Shown here piece by piece: positions 56,339-64,000 of a stretch of DNA of 64,000 bases. The notes under the pieces are model-generated. The model had not been told where the DNA came from. It saw only the letters and a program-made list of their open reading frames with translations, and did no database searches. Origin of the DNA: Providencia burhodogranariea DSM 19968 (GTDB lineage Bacteria > Pseudomonadota > Gammaproteobacteria > Enterobacterales > Enterobacteriaceae); contig NZ_KB233222.1 of NCBI RefSeq assembly GCF_000314855.2, positions 888,889-952,888 of the forward strand, read 5' to 3'. Each line of letters opens with the position of its first letter. Positions within the stretch are counted from its first letter, which is position 1. The position numbers were made by a program, and so were the translations under genes.

Positions 56339-56420
56339 GGTATATATCCTTATTCATTCAAACCGCAGGTTCGTTGGCTGCGCTCAGCCTGCAACTTGAA
56401 TGACGTTGGGTATATATACC
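56339..56420. repeat. shortened ERIC-like repeat, left flank of the rlmF cassette
   Basis: It starts with GGTATATATCC and ends with GGGTATATATACC. A 29-bp stretch (56348-56376) and a 20-bp stretch (56395-56414) are identical to the reverse complement of the repeat at 57687-57817; the middle of the element is missing here. Confidence 0.8.
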
Positions 56421-56584
56421 GGATTAAAATACCAATTAAGTAAGGTAACTATTGTATTTTGAATAAATAACTTTTTTAAGATTTTTAGTATTGGAAGATA
56501 TATTGAGAATAACGCAACATGCAGAAATTGAAAGGGAAATGCGAAGTTTTATCGGTGCCGATTAAATAACCGGCACCAGGGAAA

Positions 56585-57550
56585 TTAACGCCAGCGTTCT
56601 GTCGCCCAGTCGACCTGCTGTTGTGCGTCGTGGAAAGTCCAGGCCACGAAGCGACTGATTTTTTGCCCCTGCGCCATTTCAATGGTACGGACTTCGACTG
56701 CACCCACCAGCTTCAACGCGTGATAAATCGAAGGCAAGGTAGTGTTTTTAGAAATCAACGAGGTGAACCACAGGCAGTTTTGCGCCAGGTTAACGCTCTC
56801 CTCTACCATTTTACGCACAAAGGCTTCTTCACCGCCTTCACACCATAGCTCTTTATTTTTGCCGCCAAAGTTATGTACCGGCGTGTCGGCTACCTCGCCT
56901 TTACCCAGCTTGTGCAGTTTGCGGCGGGTGCTGGCTTGCGCTTCCTGTTCAGAGCTGTGGAACGGTGGATTACACAGTGTGGCATCAAATTTCTCCGCCA
57001 CGCCGATGATGCCGTTCAAAATAAATTCGGGTTGTTTTTGCAAGCGCAGGCGCACGCCGTTTCTCAGTGTCGGATTCATCTCCACGATCATTTTGGCCGT
57101 ATTGAGCGATACCGGATCAATCTCCGAACCGGTAAAACGCCAGCCGTATTCACGTAGGCCAATAATCGGATAAATACAGTTGGCGCCAATGCCCACATCA
57201 AGGATCGCCACGCCTTTACCGCGAGGGATCTCACCGCCGTTGCTGGTCGCCAGCAGGTCGGCCAGATGGTGTAAATAGTCGGCACGCCCGGGGATCGGTG
57301 GGCATAGATAATCGGCGGGAATGTCCCAGTGTTCGATGCCATAAAAATGTTGCAGCAACGCACGGTTGAGCATTTTAACCGCCGCAGGATCGGCAAAATC
57401 TACCGAGATGTCGCCCCAGGCGTTCGGCTTGACGAACGGCTCCAGTGCAGGGCAACTGGCGATCAGCGCTGGGAAATCATAGCGTGAGCGATGACGGTTA
57501 CGCGGGTGCAAGCCGCTTTTCTGTTGCAGGAAGGTTTTCTTTTTTTCCAC
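56585..57550 (-). CDS. rlmF: 23S rRNA (adenine(1618)-N6)-methyltransferase RlmF
   Basis: SAM-dependent methyltransferase that makes m6A1618 in 23S rRNA. About 321 residues from GTG 57550 (MEKKKTFLQQ), followed by the family start GLHPRNRHRSRYD; longer in-frame ATG starts at 57595 and 57613 run into repeat DNA. SAM motif LDVGIGANCIYPIIG, catalytic NPPF in CNPPFHSSE, then NFGGKNKELWCEGGE and the final MAQGQKISRFVAWTF. GC content and codon use are far higher than in all neighbours, more like Serratia or Klebsiella. Bracketed by inverted ERIC-like repeats, so probably acquired by transfer. Confidence 0.93.
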   Translation of the reverse strand: MEKKKTFLQQKSGLHPRNRHRSRYDFPALIASCPALEPFVKPNAWGDISVDFADPAAVKMLNRALLQHFYGIEHWDIPADYLCPPIPGRADYLHHLADLLATSNGGEIPRGKGVAILDVGIGANCIYPIIGLREYGWRFTGSEIDPVSLNTAKMIVEMNPTLRNGVRLRLQKQPEFILNGIIGVAEKFDATLCNPPFHSSEQEAQASTRRKLHKLGKGEVADTPVHNFGGKNKELWCEGGEEAFVRKMVEESVNLAQNCLWFTSLISKNTTLPSIYHALKLVGAVEVRTIEMAQGQKISRFVAWTFHDAQQQVDWATERWR

Positions 57551-57686
57551 CGTGAAGGGTTCTCTTAAAGGTATTTCTGACGCGTACGATACCATATACC
57601 CTATAGCTTTCAAGTTGCAGCTAACAGCTCGGGATGAAACCGTATTAAGCCTACATTCAGAGTTTATGCCGGAATGCCCTGTCCTT
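57551..57686. other. rlmF upstream fragment
   Basis: Includes TATACCCTATAGCTTTCAAG near 57594-57613, which looks like one end of another ERIC-type repeat, and GC-richer DNA that probably came with rlmF. Confidence 0.4.
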
Positions 57687-57817
57687 TATACCCAACGTCA
57701 TTCAAGATGCAGGAAGGCGGCAAGGGAAGATAGACAGGGAACATACATCAGTACGTGACCCGGCTGGCTGAGTGCGGTCAACGAACCTGCGGTTTGAATG
57801 AATAAGGGTATATATCC
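57687..57817. repeat. ERIC-like repeat, right flank of the rlmF cassette
   Basis: 131 bp from TATACCCAACG to GGGTATATATCC. The arms CATTCAAGATGCAGGAAGGC and GAACCTGCGGTTTGAATG pair. In opposite orientation to the repeat at 56339-56420. Confidence 0.8.
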
Positions 57818-57870
57818 GTGATCAATTAAGATACTTGATTTTATGACGTTTGAGGATCAAGCTCCATCTC

Positions 57871-58018
57871 ATGAAAATAGAACTGACCGCAGAACAACGG
57901 TTCGCCCTTGAGGCACAACATCGGCAAAGTAAGGACCATCGTGTCCGCGACCGAATCCGCTGTGTTTTACTCTCGGCTTAGGGCTGGTCAACCTACTTTG
58001 TAACTAGGTTCGTAGTGG
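57871..58018 (+). pseudogene. IS630-family transposase N-terminal remnant
   Basis: ATG opens a frame with LTAEQRFALEAQHRQSKDHR and RVRDRIRCVLLSA, the start of IS630-type transposases (helix-turn-helix part). It is broken by TAG at 57979, where the family has a sense codon, followed in frame by GWSTYF; homology fades after that. The DDE domain is absent, so it cannot be active. It marks past insertion activity in this foreign segment. Confidence 0.6.
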
Positions 58019-58062
58019 AATGTGGATAATCGTTATTAAAAATATTCGTGTAGGAAGGGCAA

Positions 58063-58347
58063 ATGGAACTTCCTATAACAAATTCGATAATAATTGCTAT
58101 AGCAAAGCTTGTTGATGATGTTTAAGTTGAGTCTCGTCAGCCTACTCATAGCGATCTTGACGTTCAATTTAAAAGGGCTGGATTGATTATGTTTGCCCCT
58201 AAAACACAAGGGGCACTAGTTGGAAAAGCGAAAAGGGTAACAGCTGTTTTAAATTGGGCTATTGAAAATGACAAAAAATCTGGTAGTAGGCTAATTGAAC
58301 TCTTACTGTCTCAAATTAAGGGGGAGTGGACACTAGCATCACAGTAA
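58063..58347 (+). pseudogene. abortive-infection protein remnant with an in-frame stop
   Basis: GGAAGG lies upstream of the ATG. The frame gives MELPITNSIIIAIAKLVDDV, then TAA at 58123, then continues in the same frame for 73 codons with HSDLDVQFKRAGL, KAKRVTAVLNWAIENDKKSG and LIELLLSQIKGEW. This spacing resembles the N-terminal domain of abortive-infection (Abi_C-type) phage-defence proteins; the C-terminal HEPN-like part is missing. One nonsense mutation plus 3' truncation make it a pseudogene. The family call is from memory of the domain pattern. Confidence 0.5.
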
Positions 58348-58544
58348 TTTAATCAACAGGTGGCAGTTTAAAGCTTGCCTATTTGTTGTTTTTTTCGTTC
58401 GACTTTGCAAAGATAAGTCGCACACGATTGCAGGCCGACCACACAATCAGGAATAGGATTGGCTTTCCACGCCCCATGACCCGACAGTAAAGGTACTGCG
58501 TGGCAATGTTGACGTCGAACTGGTTCTACTTTGAGGATTACGAT
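58348..58544. other. spacer upstream of the glutathione peroxidase gene
   Basis: Mixed base composition. A 64-codon minus-strand frame here is unlike any family I know and overlaps the peroxidase start; I treat it as chance. A promoter for the peroxidase may lie here. Confidence 0.4.
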
Positions 58545-59027
58545 ATGACCACTTTTTATCAATTGACAGCCACAAGTCTCAGCGGCCAGCTTGTCTCTAT
58601 GGCTGACTACGCTGGTAAGGTAGTTCTAGTCGTTAATACCGCCAGTCATTGTGGCTTTACGCCACAATACCGCGGTCTTGAAGCACTCTACAAAAAATAC
58701 GCTGCTCAGGGTTTGGTGGTGCTAGGTTTCCCCTGCAACCAGTTCGGGAAACAGGAACCCGGCGACGCTGACGAAATCGCGCGGACCTGTCACATTAACT
58801 ACGGTGTCAGTTTCCCGATGTTCGAAAAAGTAGAAGTTAACGGAACCGCAGCGCACCCGATATTTCGTTATCTGAAAAACGAGTTGCCCGGCTTGCTAGG
58901 TGGGCGAGTTAAGTGGAATTTTACTAAGTTCCTGATCGGGCGTGACGGCAAACCGCTCAAGCGTTTTGCGCCGATCACCACTCCGGATAAAATTGACGCT
59001 GCAATTCTTGCGGCACTTGAAATTTAA
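58545..59027 (+). CDS. glutathione peroxidase family protein (BtuE-like)
   Basis: 160 residues. Thioredoxin-fold peroxidase that reduces hydroperoxides. The catalytic residue is Cys in NTASHCGFTPQY (about residue 36), with Gln in LGFPCNQFGKQEPG (about 70) and Trp/Asn in KWNFTKFLIG (about 124), the family tetrad. I start at the ATG giving MTTFYQLTATS, with GAGG nine nt upstream; an upstream GTG in frame is less likely. Codon use is GC-richer than in native neighbours. It is close to BtuE but not in a btuCED context, so it was probably acquired with the surrounding fragments. Confidence 0.88.
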   Translation: MTTFYQLTATSLSGQLVSMADYAGKVVLVVNTASHCGFTPQYRGLEALYKKYAAQGLVVLGFPCNQFGKQEPGDADEIARTCHINYGVSFPMFEKVEVNGTAAHPIFRYLKNELPGLLGGRVKWNFTKFLIGRDGKPLKRFAPITTPDKIDAAILAALEI

Positions 59028-59029
59028 GT

Positions 59030-59146
59030 GTTTCGGTAATTCGAATCATTCACTTGTTGAGCGCTATCGAAAAACTTATTCGTCGTAATGAGGAAGAATT
59101 GAAGGCAAAACGCGAGAAATTTGCATATTTGGCGTTGGCGGTTTAG
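59030..59146 (+). pseudogene. unidentified coding fragment
   Basis: A frame without a start ends at TAG 59144 and reads IEKLIRRNEEELKAKREKFA followed by YLALAV. The charged helix and hydrophobic end look like the C-terminus of some protein, possibly a transposase, but I cannot name it. Confidence 0.3.
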
Positions 59147-59228
59147 TCCGTTTTTAAGACTTCGTTAATGAGCTGTACTCACTTCTATACTCACTTAATA
59201 GTGGGCTGTTATAAAACGCAATCAGACA

Positions 59229-59278
59229 TAAAACAGCATAAAATCAAATTAATACAATGAATTTTATGCTGTTTTTAT
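59229..59278. terminator. bidirectional terminator before mfd 3' end
   Basis: AAAACAGCATAAAAT pairs with ATTTTATGCTGTTTT around an AT-rich loop, with T/A runs on both sides. Confidence 0.75.
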
Positions 59279-59330
59279 TATTAAATGATACTTAATCAGC
59301 CAATGTAAAATGAGAGTATAGCTTTAATCA

Positions 59331-62300
59331 TTAATCGAGAAGATTATCGGCGAAATCGCTCAGCAATTGCTTGATAAACTCAATTCTTGCCAGCCTATCA
59401 CTTAAATCAATAACGAACTTTAATCTAACCGGTCCGTCAAGACGGAACGTTTGTGGCTGGCTTTGTAATAAGCTAATTAAAAACTGTGGTGAAACTTTAT
59501 TTTTTTCACCAAACTCAATAAAGCCACCTTGATCATGAGCTTCAATTCGCTTGATACCCAATTTTTCTGCTTGAAGCCTGATCGCCGCATTGGCGAGTAA
59601 AAATTTCCCAGCATCAGGCAACATACCAAATCGGTCGATCAATTCAGTTCTTAGTTCTTTTAGCTCATCTTCATCGGTAGAACTGGCAATACGTTTATAG
59701 AATGACAGGCGAATATTCACATCATGAATGTAATCATCAGGAAGTAGTACTGGCATACGCAATTCAACCTCCGTTTGTTGTTTGATGAGATCTTCAAGTG
59801 ATGGCTCTCGACCGTCTTTCAATGCTTCGACTGCACTTTCAAGTAATTCCATATACAGAGAAAAACCAATTGTGGTCAATTGTCCACTTTGATCTTCGCC
59901 TAACAACTCGCCAGCACCTCGGATTTCAAGGTCATGGGTAGCAAGGGCAAAGCCAGCCCCCAAATCTTCCAATGAGGAGATCGCCTCTAACCGTTTCTGG
60001 GCATCAGTTGTCATCGCTTTAGGGTGCGGAGTGAGCAGATAAGCATAGGCCTGATGATGAGAACGGCCCACACGACCACGTAACTGATGGAGTTGAGCTA
60101 AACCAAAATGGTCAGCGCGCTCAATGATAATAGTGTTTGCCGTCGGAATATCGATACCTGTTTCAATAATGGTCGTACAAATTAAGACATTGAAACGCTG
60201 ATGATGGAAATCATTCATGACGCGTTCGAGTTCCCGCTCACGCATTTGCCCATGACCGACGACAAAACGTGCTTCGGGGACTAATTCTTCAAGACGCTGT
60301 TTCGTTTTCTCGATATTCTCAACATCATTATACAAGTAATAAACTTGCCCGCCACGCAAGGTTTCACGCAAAATTGCTTCGCGAACCACTAAGTCATCAT
60401 ATTGGCGAACGAAGGTTTTTACGGCTAATCGGCGAGCAGGTGGTGTAGCAATAATTGATAAATCTCGCATACCACTCATGGCCATGTTCAAGGTGCGAGG
60501 AATTGGTGTTGCAGTCAGCGTTAGGATATCAACATCAGCCCGCATTGCTTTAATGCGCTCTTTGTGACGTACACCAAAGCGATGTTCCTCATCGACAATG
60601 AGTAAACCTAAATCATGCCAAACTAAGCTATTTTGAAGTAACTTATGTGTGCCAATCAGAATATCGACTTTGCCTTCTGCTGTGTCGTTGATAATTTGCT
60701 GTTGTTCTTTTGCTGTTTTAAAGCGAGATATCATTTCAATTCTGATGGGCCAATTAGCGAACCGGTCACGGAAATTATCGAAATGTTGTTGGGCCAATAA
60801 GGTTGTTGGCACAAGTACCGCAACTTGTTTATTGTTACTAATCGCTAAAAAAGCCGCTCGCATTGCCACTTCGGTTTTACCAAAACCAACATCACCACAG
60901 ACTAATCGGTCCATTGCAATGGGTTGACACATATCACTCAGTACCGCATTAATGGCGACTTCTTGATCAGGTGTTGTTTCATACGGAAACCCTTGGCAAA
61001 ATTCTTGGTATTGTTCCTTGTCATGCTTAAATTTAAATCCAGGCTTGGCTGCACGCAACGCATAGATATCAAGAAGTTCAGCAGCCACATCACGAACTTT
61101 TTCAGCTGCTTTTTGTCGAGCGCGTCCCCAACTGTCACTGCCAAGTCGGTGAAGTGGGGCATTTTCATCAGCTCCCCCAGAGTAACGGCTGATCAGATGC
61201 AATGATGAAACAGGCACATACAGTTTGTCATTACCTGCATAGCTTAGGATCAAATATTCAGCTTGGATACCACCCGCTTCAAGCGTCGTCAATCCTTGGT
61301 AGCGCCCGACACCATGTTCAATATGAACCACAGGTTGGCCTTGACGTAATTCGGCCAAGTTACGGATCAGTGTGTCGGTATTAATGGTACGTCGGTTATC
61401 ACTGCGCCGACGAACAACGCGTTCACCTAATAAATCACTTTCACAAATTAAAGCTCGGTGGAGTTGTGATTGAATAAAACCATGTTCAGCGGCTCCAACC
61501 GTAATCGCAAAACGATTTTCTGACGAGCTTGAATAGTGTTCGATATTACTTGGGCGAATTTTCAATCGCCCTAATAATTCAGTAACGGTTTCACGCCGTC
61601 CTTCACTTTCAACGGAAAAAACCACTGTGCCGTCAAAACTTTCAACAAATTGTCTTAATTTTTCAAGTGGATGTTTATTTTGTCCTTGCGTGCTGATATC
61701 GGGTAATGGCAAATAATCCAAATTAGTATTCGCTGCTTTATCCGCTAATTTCTCTACAGAGAGTTGAACGCGAGGCCACTTTTTCAATGATTGATTAAGC
61801 TGTTCGACAGTCAGCCACAACTCTGCGGGAGGCAAAAGCGGGCGCATAGGGTCAACACCACGGCTTTCAAAACGTTGTTGCGTGTCCACTTGGAAACGTT
61901 CGGCCGATTCTTGATAATGTTGAGAAATAAACAAGGTATTGGCCGGCAGATAATCAAATAGAGACGGTAATGGTTGACTAAAAAATAGCGGTTGCCAATA
62001 TTCAATCCCTGTTGGTAGCGTTTTTTTGCTGACTTGCTGATAGATATGTTCGGGATCACGTCTAACTTCAAAACGTTCACGCCATTGGCTACGAAAACGT
62101 TCGATAGCATCTTTATCTGTTGGGAATTCATGCGCTGGCAGTAAATTTATACTGCTGACTTCTTCAAGTGTTCTTTGCGTATCGACGTCAAAAGTACGTA
62201 AGCTATCAATTTCATCATCAAAGAAATCAATACGATAAGGAACTGAGCTTCCCATAGGGAATAAGTCTAGTAAGGCGCCACGAGTTGCATATTCACCGTG

Positions 62301-62774
62301 TTCTAAAACCTGTTCGACGTGGCGATAACCCGCTTTATCTAGCTCATCACGAAGCGCATCGCGTGAGAGTTTATCCCCCTTGGCCATCACTAATGCATGG
62401 CTGGTTAAAAAATCAGCGGGACAAACTTTCTGCATCAACGTATTTACAGGAAGGATCAATGCGCCTTTTTGCATCGTTGGTAAACGATACAGCGTCGATA
62501 AACGTTGAGAGATAATTTCTTGGTGGGGAGAAAAATTATCGTAGGGTAGGGTTTCCCAGTCGGAAAGAGTCTCAATAGGAAGTTGAGTAAATTGTTGGAT
62601 CTCATCGCGTAGACGCAGTGTGTTCTGCATATCCCGTGTGACAATGACAACAGGTCCTTGATGACGTTCTATCATCTCTCCACATTCAAGCGCGCCAGCG
62701 GCCCCGATTAGGCATCCAAGATGACGGACATCACCACTGCGCGTAGGGAGTTCATAACGAAATTTTGAAGACAT
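59331..62774 (-). CDS. mfd: transcription-repair coupling factor Mfd
   Basis: Removes stalled RNA polymerase from lesions and recruits UvrA. 1147 residues (E. coli 1148). N-terminal UvrB-homology domains (about 1-350), RNA-polymerase-interacting domain with VHIEHGVGRYQGL near 480, helicase domain with Walker A VCGDVGFGKTEVAMRA near 625 and DEEH in LLIVDEEHRFGV near 727, the TRG motif region, HQLRGRVGRS and the C-terminal D7 autoinhibitory domain. Divergent from lolC, the same order as in E. coli (mfd/lolCDE). Confidence 0.97.
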   Translation of the reverse strand: MSSKFRYELPTRSGDVRHLGCLIGAAGALECGEMIERHQGPVVIVTRDMQNTLRLRDEIQQFTQLPIETLSDWETLPYDNFSPHQEIISQRLSTLYRLPTMQKGALILPVNTLMQKVCPADFLTSHALVMAKGDKLSRDALRDELDKAGYRHVEQVLEHGEYATRGALLDLFPMGSSVPYRIDFFDDEIDSLRTFDVDTQRTLEEVSSINLLPAHEFPTDKDAIERFRSQWRERFEVRRDPEHIYQQVSKKTLPTGIEYWQPLFFSQPLPSLFDYLPANTLFISQHYQESAERFQVDTQQRFESRGVDPMRPLLPPAELWLTVEQLNQSLKKWPRVQLSVEKLADKAANTNLDYLPLPDISTQGQNKHPLEKLRQFVESFDGTVVFSVESEGRRETVTELLGRLKIRPSNIEHYSSSSENRFAITVGAAEHGFIQSQLHRALICESDLLGERVVRRRSDNRRTINTDTLIRNLAELRQGQPVVHIEHGVGRYQGLTTLEAGGIQAEYLILSYAGNDKLYVPVSSLHLISRYSGGADENAPLHRLGSDSWGRARQKAAEKVRDVAAELLDIYALRAAKPGFKFKHDKEQYQEFCQGFPYETTPDQEVAINAVLSDMCQPIAMDRLVCGDVGFGKTEVAMRAAFLAISNNKQVAVLVPTTLLAQQHFDNFRDRFANWPIRIEMISRFKTAKEQQQIINDTAEGKVDILIGTHKLLQNSLVWHDLGLLIVDEEHRFGVRHKERIKAMRADVDILTLTATPIPRTLNMAMSGMRDLSIIATPPARRLAVKTFVRQYDDLVVREAILRETLRGGQVYYLYNDVENIEKTKQRLEELVPEARFVVGHGQMRERELERVMNDFHHQRFNVLICTTIIETGIDIPTANTIIIERADHFGLAQLHQLRGRVGRSHHQAYAYLLTPHPKAMTTDAQKRLEAISSLEDLGAGFALATHDLEIRGAGELLGEDQSGQLTTIGFSLYMELLESAVEALKDGREPSLEDLIKQQTEVELRMPVLLPDDYIHDVNIRLSFYKRIASSTDEDELKELRTELIDRFGMLPDAGKFLLANAAIRLQAEKLGIKRIEAHDQGGFIEFGEKNKVSPQFLISLLQSQPQTFRLDGPVRLKFVIDLSDRLARIEFIKQLLSDFADNLLD

Positions 62775-62969
62775 AAAAATATTCGGCTTCTCACTGCATA
62801 ATGGTTAAACAGCCTGTTTTACCCCGTGTATTTATCTGAAAGTACTGCAAACAGGCTGAGCCAATAAGAAAAAAAACCACAAAACCGGGGCCGGGTGGTT
62901 CCATTCATCATTCGTACCCTTTATTATCCCTGAACACTTCGCTTTGGCAACAGGAGCGTTACAGATTTC

Positions 62970-64000
62970 ATGCAACAATCTGTCTCAATGTTTATAGGTC
63001 TGCGTTATATGCGCGGACGGGCTGCAGATAAATTCGGTCGTTTTGTATCGAGTTTATCCGCAATTGGTATCACTTTAGGCGTCGCTGCACTGATTACAGT
63101 GACTTCTGTCATGAATGGATTCGAGCGATCTTTACAAGATAGCATACTCGCGTATATGCCACAGGCCATTTTAACGTCGGCCTCAGGTCATATTGACCCT
63201 CAAAAGTTCCCGATTGCAGATTTACAACATCTGCAAGGGGTCAATCATATCGAGCCAATTGTCCAATCGGACGTGGTTTTACAAAGTCGTTCAAATGTAG
63301 GTGTTGGCGTGATGGCTGGTATCACCTCTGATGACCGTTCCCCTCTATTGGATAATCTGATTAGTGGTCAACGTTCAGAACTCGTGGCAGGAGAGTATCG
63401 GGTATTTTTAGGTAAAAAAATGGCCGATAATTTAGGCTTGAAACGCGGTGATGAAGTTCGTTTAATCATTCCGGGTGTGAGCCAATTAACGCCAATGGGA
63501 CGTATTCCTAGCCAGCGCTTATTTACCGTCGCTGGCATATTTCAAACCAATGGTGAAGCGGATGCTAGTGAACTGGTTGTTGCAAAAGATGATGCTGCAC
63601 GACTTATGCGTTATCCACAAAATGACATCACGGGTTGGCAATTATTTCTTGATCAGCCATTAAAAGTAGATATTTTGAGCAAACAAACGCTTCCTGATGG
63701 GTTAGTTTGGACTGACTGGCGCGAACGTAAAGGCGAATTTTTCCAAGCTGTAAAAATGGAAAAAAATATGATGGGATTATTGTTGAGCCTAATTATTGCA
63801 GTAGCGGCTTTCAATATCATCACATCACTTTCCTTATTAGTGATGGAAAAACAATCTGAAGTGGCGATTTTAAAAACGTTGGGTCTCAAACGAGGGCGTA
63901 TTTTGGCCATCTTTATGATCCAAGGTGCGGGAGCTGGGGTCATTGGCACTCTGATTGGAACACTTCTTGGAATATTATTGTCGAGTCAGCTGAATTTATT
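62970..64000 (+). CDS. lolC: lipoprotein-releasing ABC transporter permease LolC, 5' part
   Basis: Inner-membrane subunit of LolCDE, which releases lipoproteins to LolA. 343 codons are visible and the frame is open to the window edge; the family length is about 400. Seen: [20 protein letters not shown] at the start, [15 protein letters not shown] after helix 1, the periplasmic [11 protein letters not shown] (Hook/LolA-binding region), [20 protein letters not shown] and [15 protein letters not shown] (coupling helix). The start ATG has AGGAG 12 nt upstream. The Hook loop around residues 165-180 contains the conserved Pro and Met needed for LolA binding in E. coli. Confidence 0.95.
   Translation, partial: MQQSVSMFIGLRYMRGRAADKFGRFVSSLSAIGITLGVAALITVTSVMNGFERSLQDSILAYMPQAILTSASGHIDPQKFPIADLQHLQGVNHIEPIVQSDVVLQSRSNVGVGVMAGITSDDRSPLLDNLISGQRSELVAGEYRVFLGKKMADNLGLKRGDEVRLIIPGVSQLTPMGRIPSQRLFTVAGIFQTNGEADASELVVAKDDAARLMRYPQNDITGWQLFLDQPLKVDILSKQTLPDGLVWTDWRERKGEFFQAVKMEKNMMGLLLSLIIAVAAFNIITSLSLLVMEKQSEVAILKTLGLKRGRILAIFMIQGAGAGVIGTLIGTLLGILLSSQLNL

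Noticed and set aside
58368-58562. 64-codon minus-strand frame over the peroxidase start
   Set aside because: Overlaps a clearly better gene on the other strand and shows no family pattern.
1-64000. CRISPR arrays, tRNA or rRNA genes, prophage or complete IS
   Set aside because: No regularly spaced repeats, no cloverleaf-like sequence, no integrase or phage structural genes, and only a stub of one transposase were seen.

Overview
The window reads as a stretch of chromosome from a gamma-proteobacterium of the order Enterobacterales. The AT-rich base composition, Escherichia-like gene blocks with Morganellaceae-style rearrangements, and a relative of the swarming regulator UmoD point to Morganellaceae, most likely Providencia (inference; no 16S or marker search was possible). 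Almost all genes are recognisable housekeeping genes. No tRNA, rRNA, CRISPR array or complete mobile element was seen.

Layout. 1-9.9 kb: the rsuA-bcr-yejG-mepS-yeiP-nfo neighbourhood known from E. coli, with a yrbL homologue, the tryptophan permease mtr, a Nudix hydrolase and a fruK that stands alone where E. coli keeps fruBKA. 10-19 kb: yeiH/yeiE, lysP, and an iron-siderophore uptake group (FecCD permease, ATPase, TonB receptor) whose binding-protein gene seems reduced to a remnant. 19-25 kb: putrescine importer plaP behind a long structured leader, D-lactate dehydrogenase dld and exonuclease I sbcB. 25-29 kb: a small protein, a LacY-family sugar symporter with two palindromic operators and a CRP-like site, tmaR and an SDR-like protein. 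29-49 kb: a long conserved block with rne, rluC, yceF, yceD-rpmF-plsX-fabH-fabD-fabG-acpP-fabF-pabC-mltG-tmk-holB-tatD, then hinT-ycfL-lpoB-thiK-nagZ. This block links fatty-acid and phospholipid initiation, peptidoglycan processing, DNA replication and RNA decay. 49-56 kb: a 1.4-kb non-coding stretch with CRP-like sites, an OprD-type porin and a lipoprotein 5'-nucleotidase inserted between nagZ and ndh, then ndh under two perfect FNR boxes, and a YcfJ/UmoD relative that lacks the glycine zipper. 56.3-59.3 kb: a mosaic of foreign material: a GC-rich rlmF between inverted ERIC-like repeats, an IS630-type transposase stub, an abortive-infection gene remnant broken by one stop, and a glutathione peroxidase. 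59.3-64 kb: mfd and the start of lolC.

Threads across the window. At least five intergenic elements of about 90-145 bp share inverted ends of the form ATA(A/G/C)TTCAAGTTGCAT and resemble ERIC/IRU repeats. They lie just upstream of fruK, the TonB receptor, dld and tmaR, and just downstream of dld. Several transport genes carry visible regulatory sequence: TrpR-like and TTGTACAA boxes at mtr, LacI-type operators at the sugar symporter, and CRP-like sites before the porin. The least explained items are the plaP leader, the inverted-repeat-bracketed rlmF cassette, the zipper-less YcfJ-like protein, the porin/5'-nucleotidase insertion and an unannotated frame overlapping the sbcB start.
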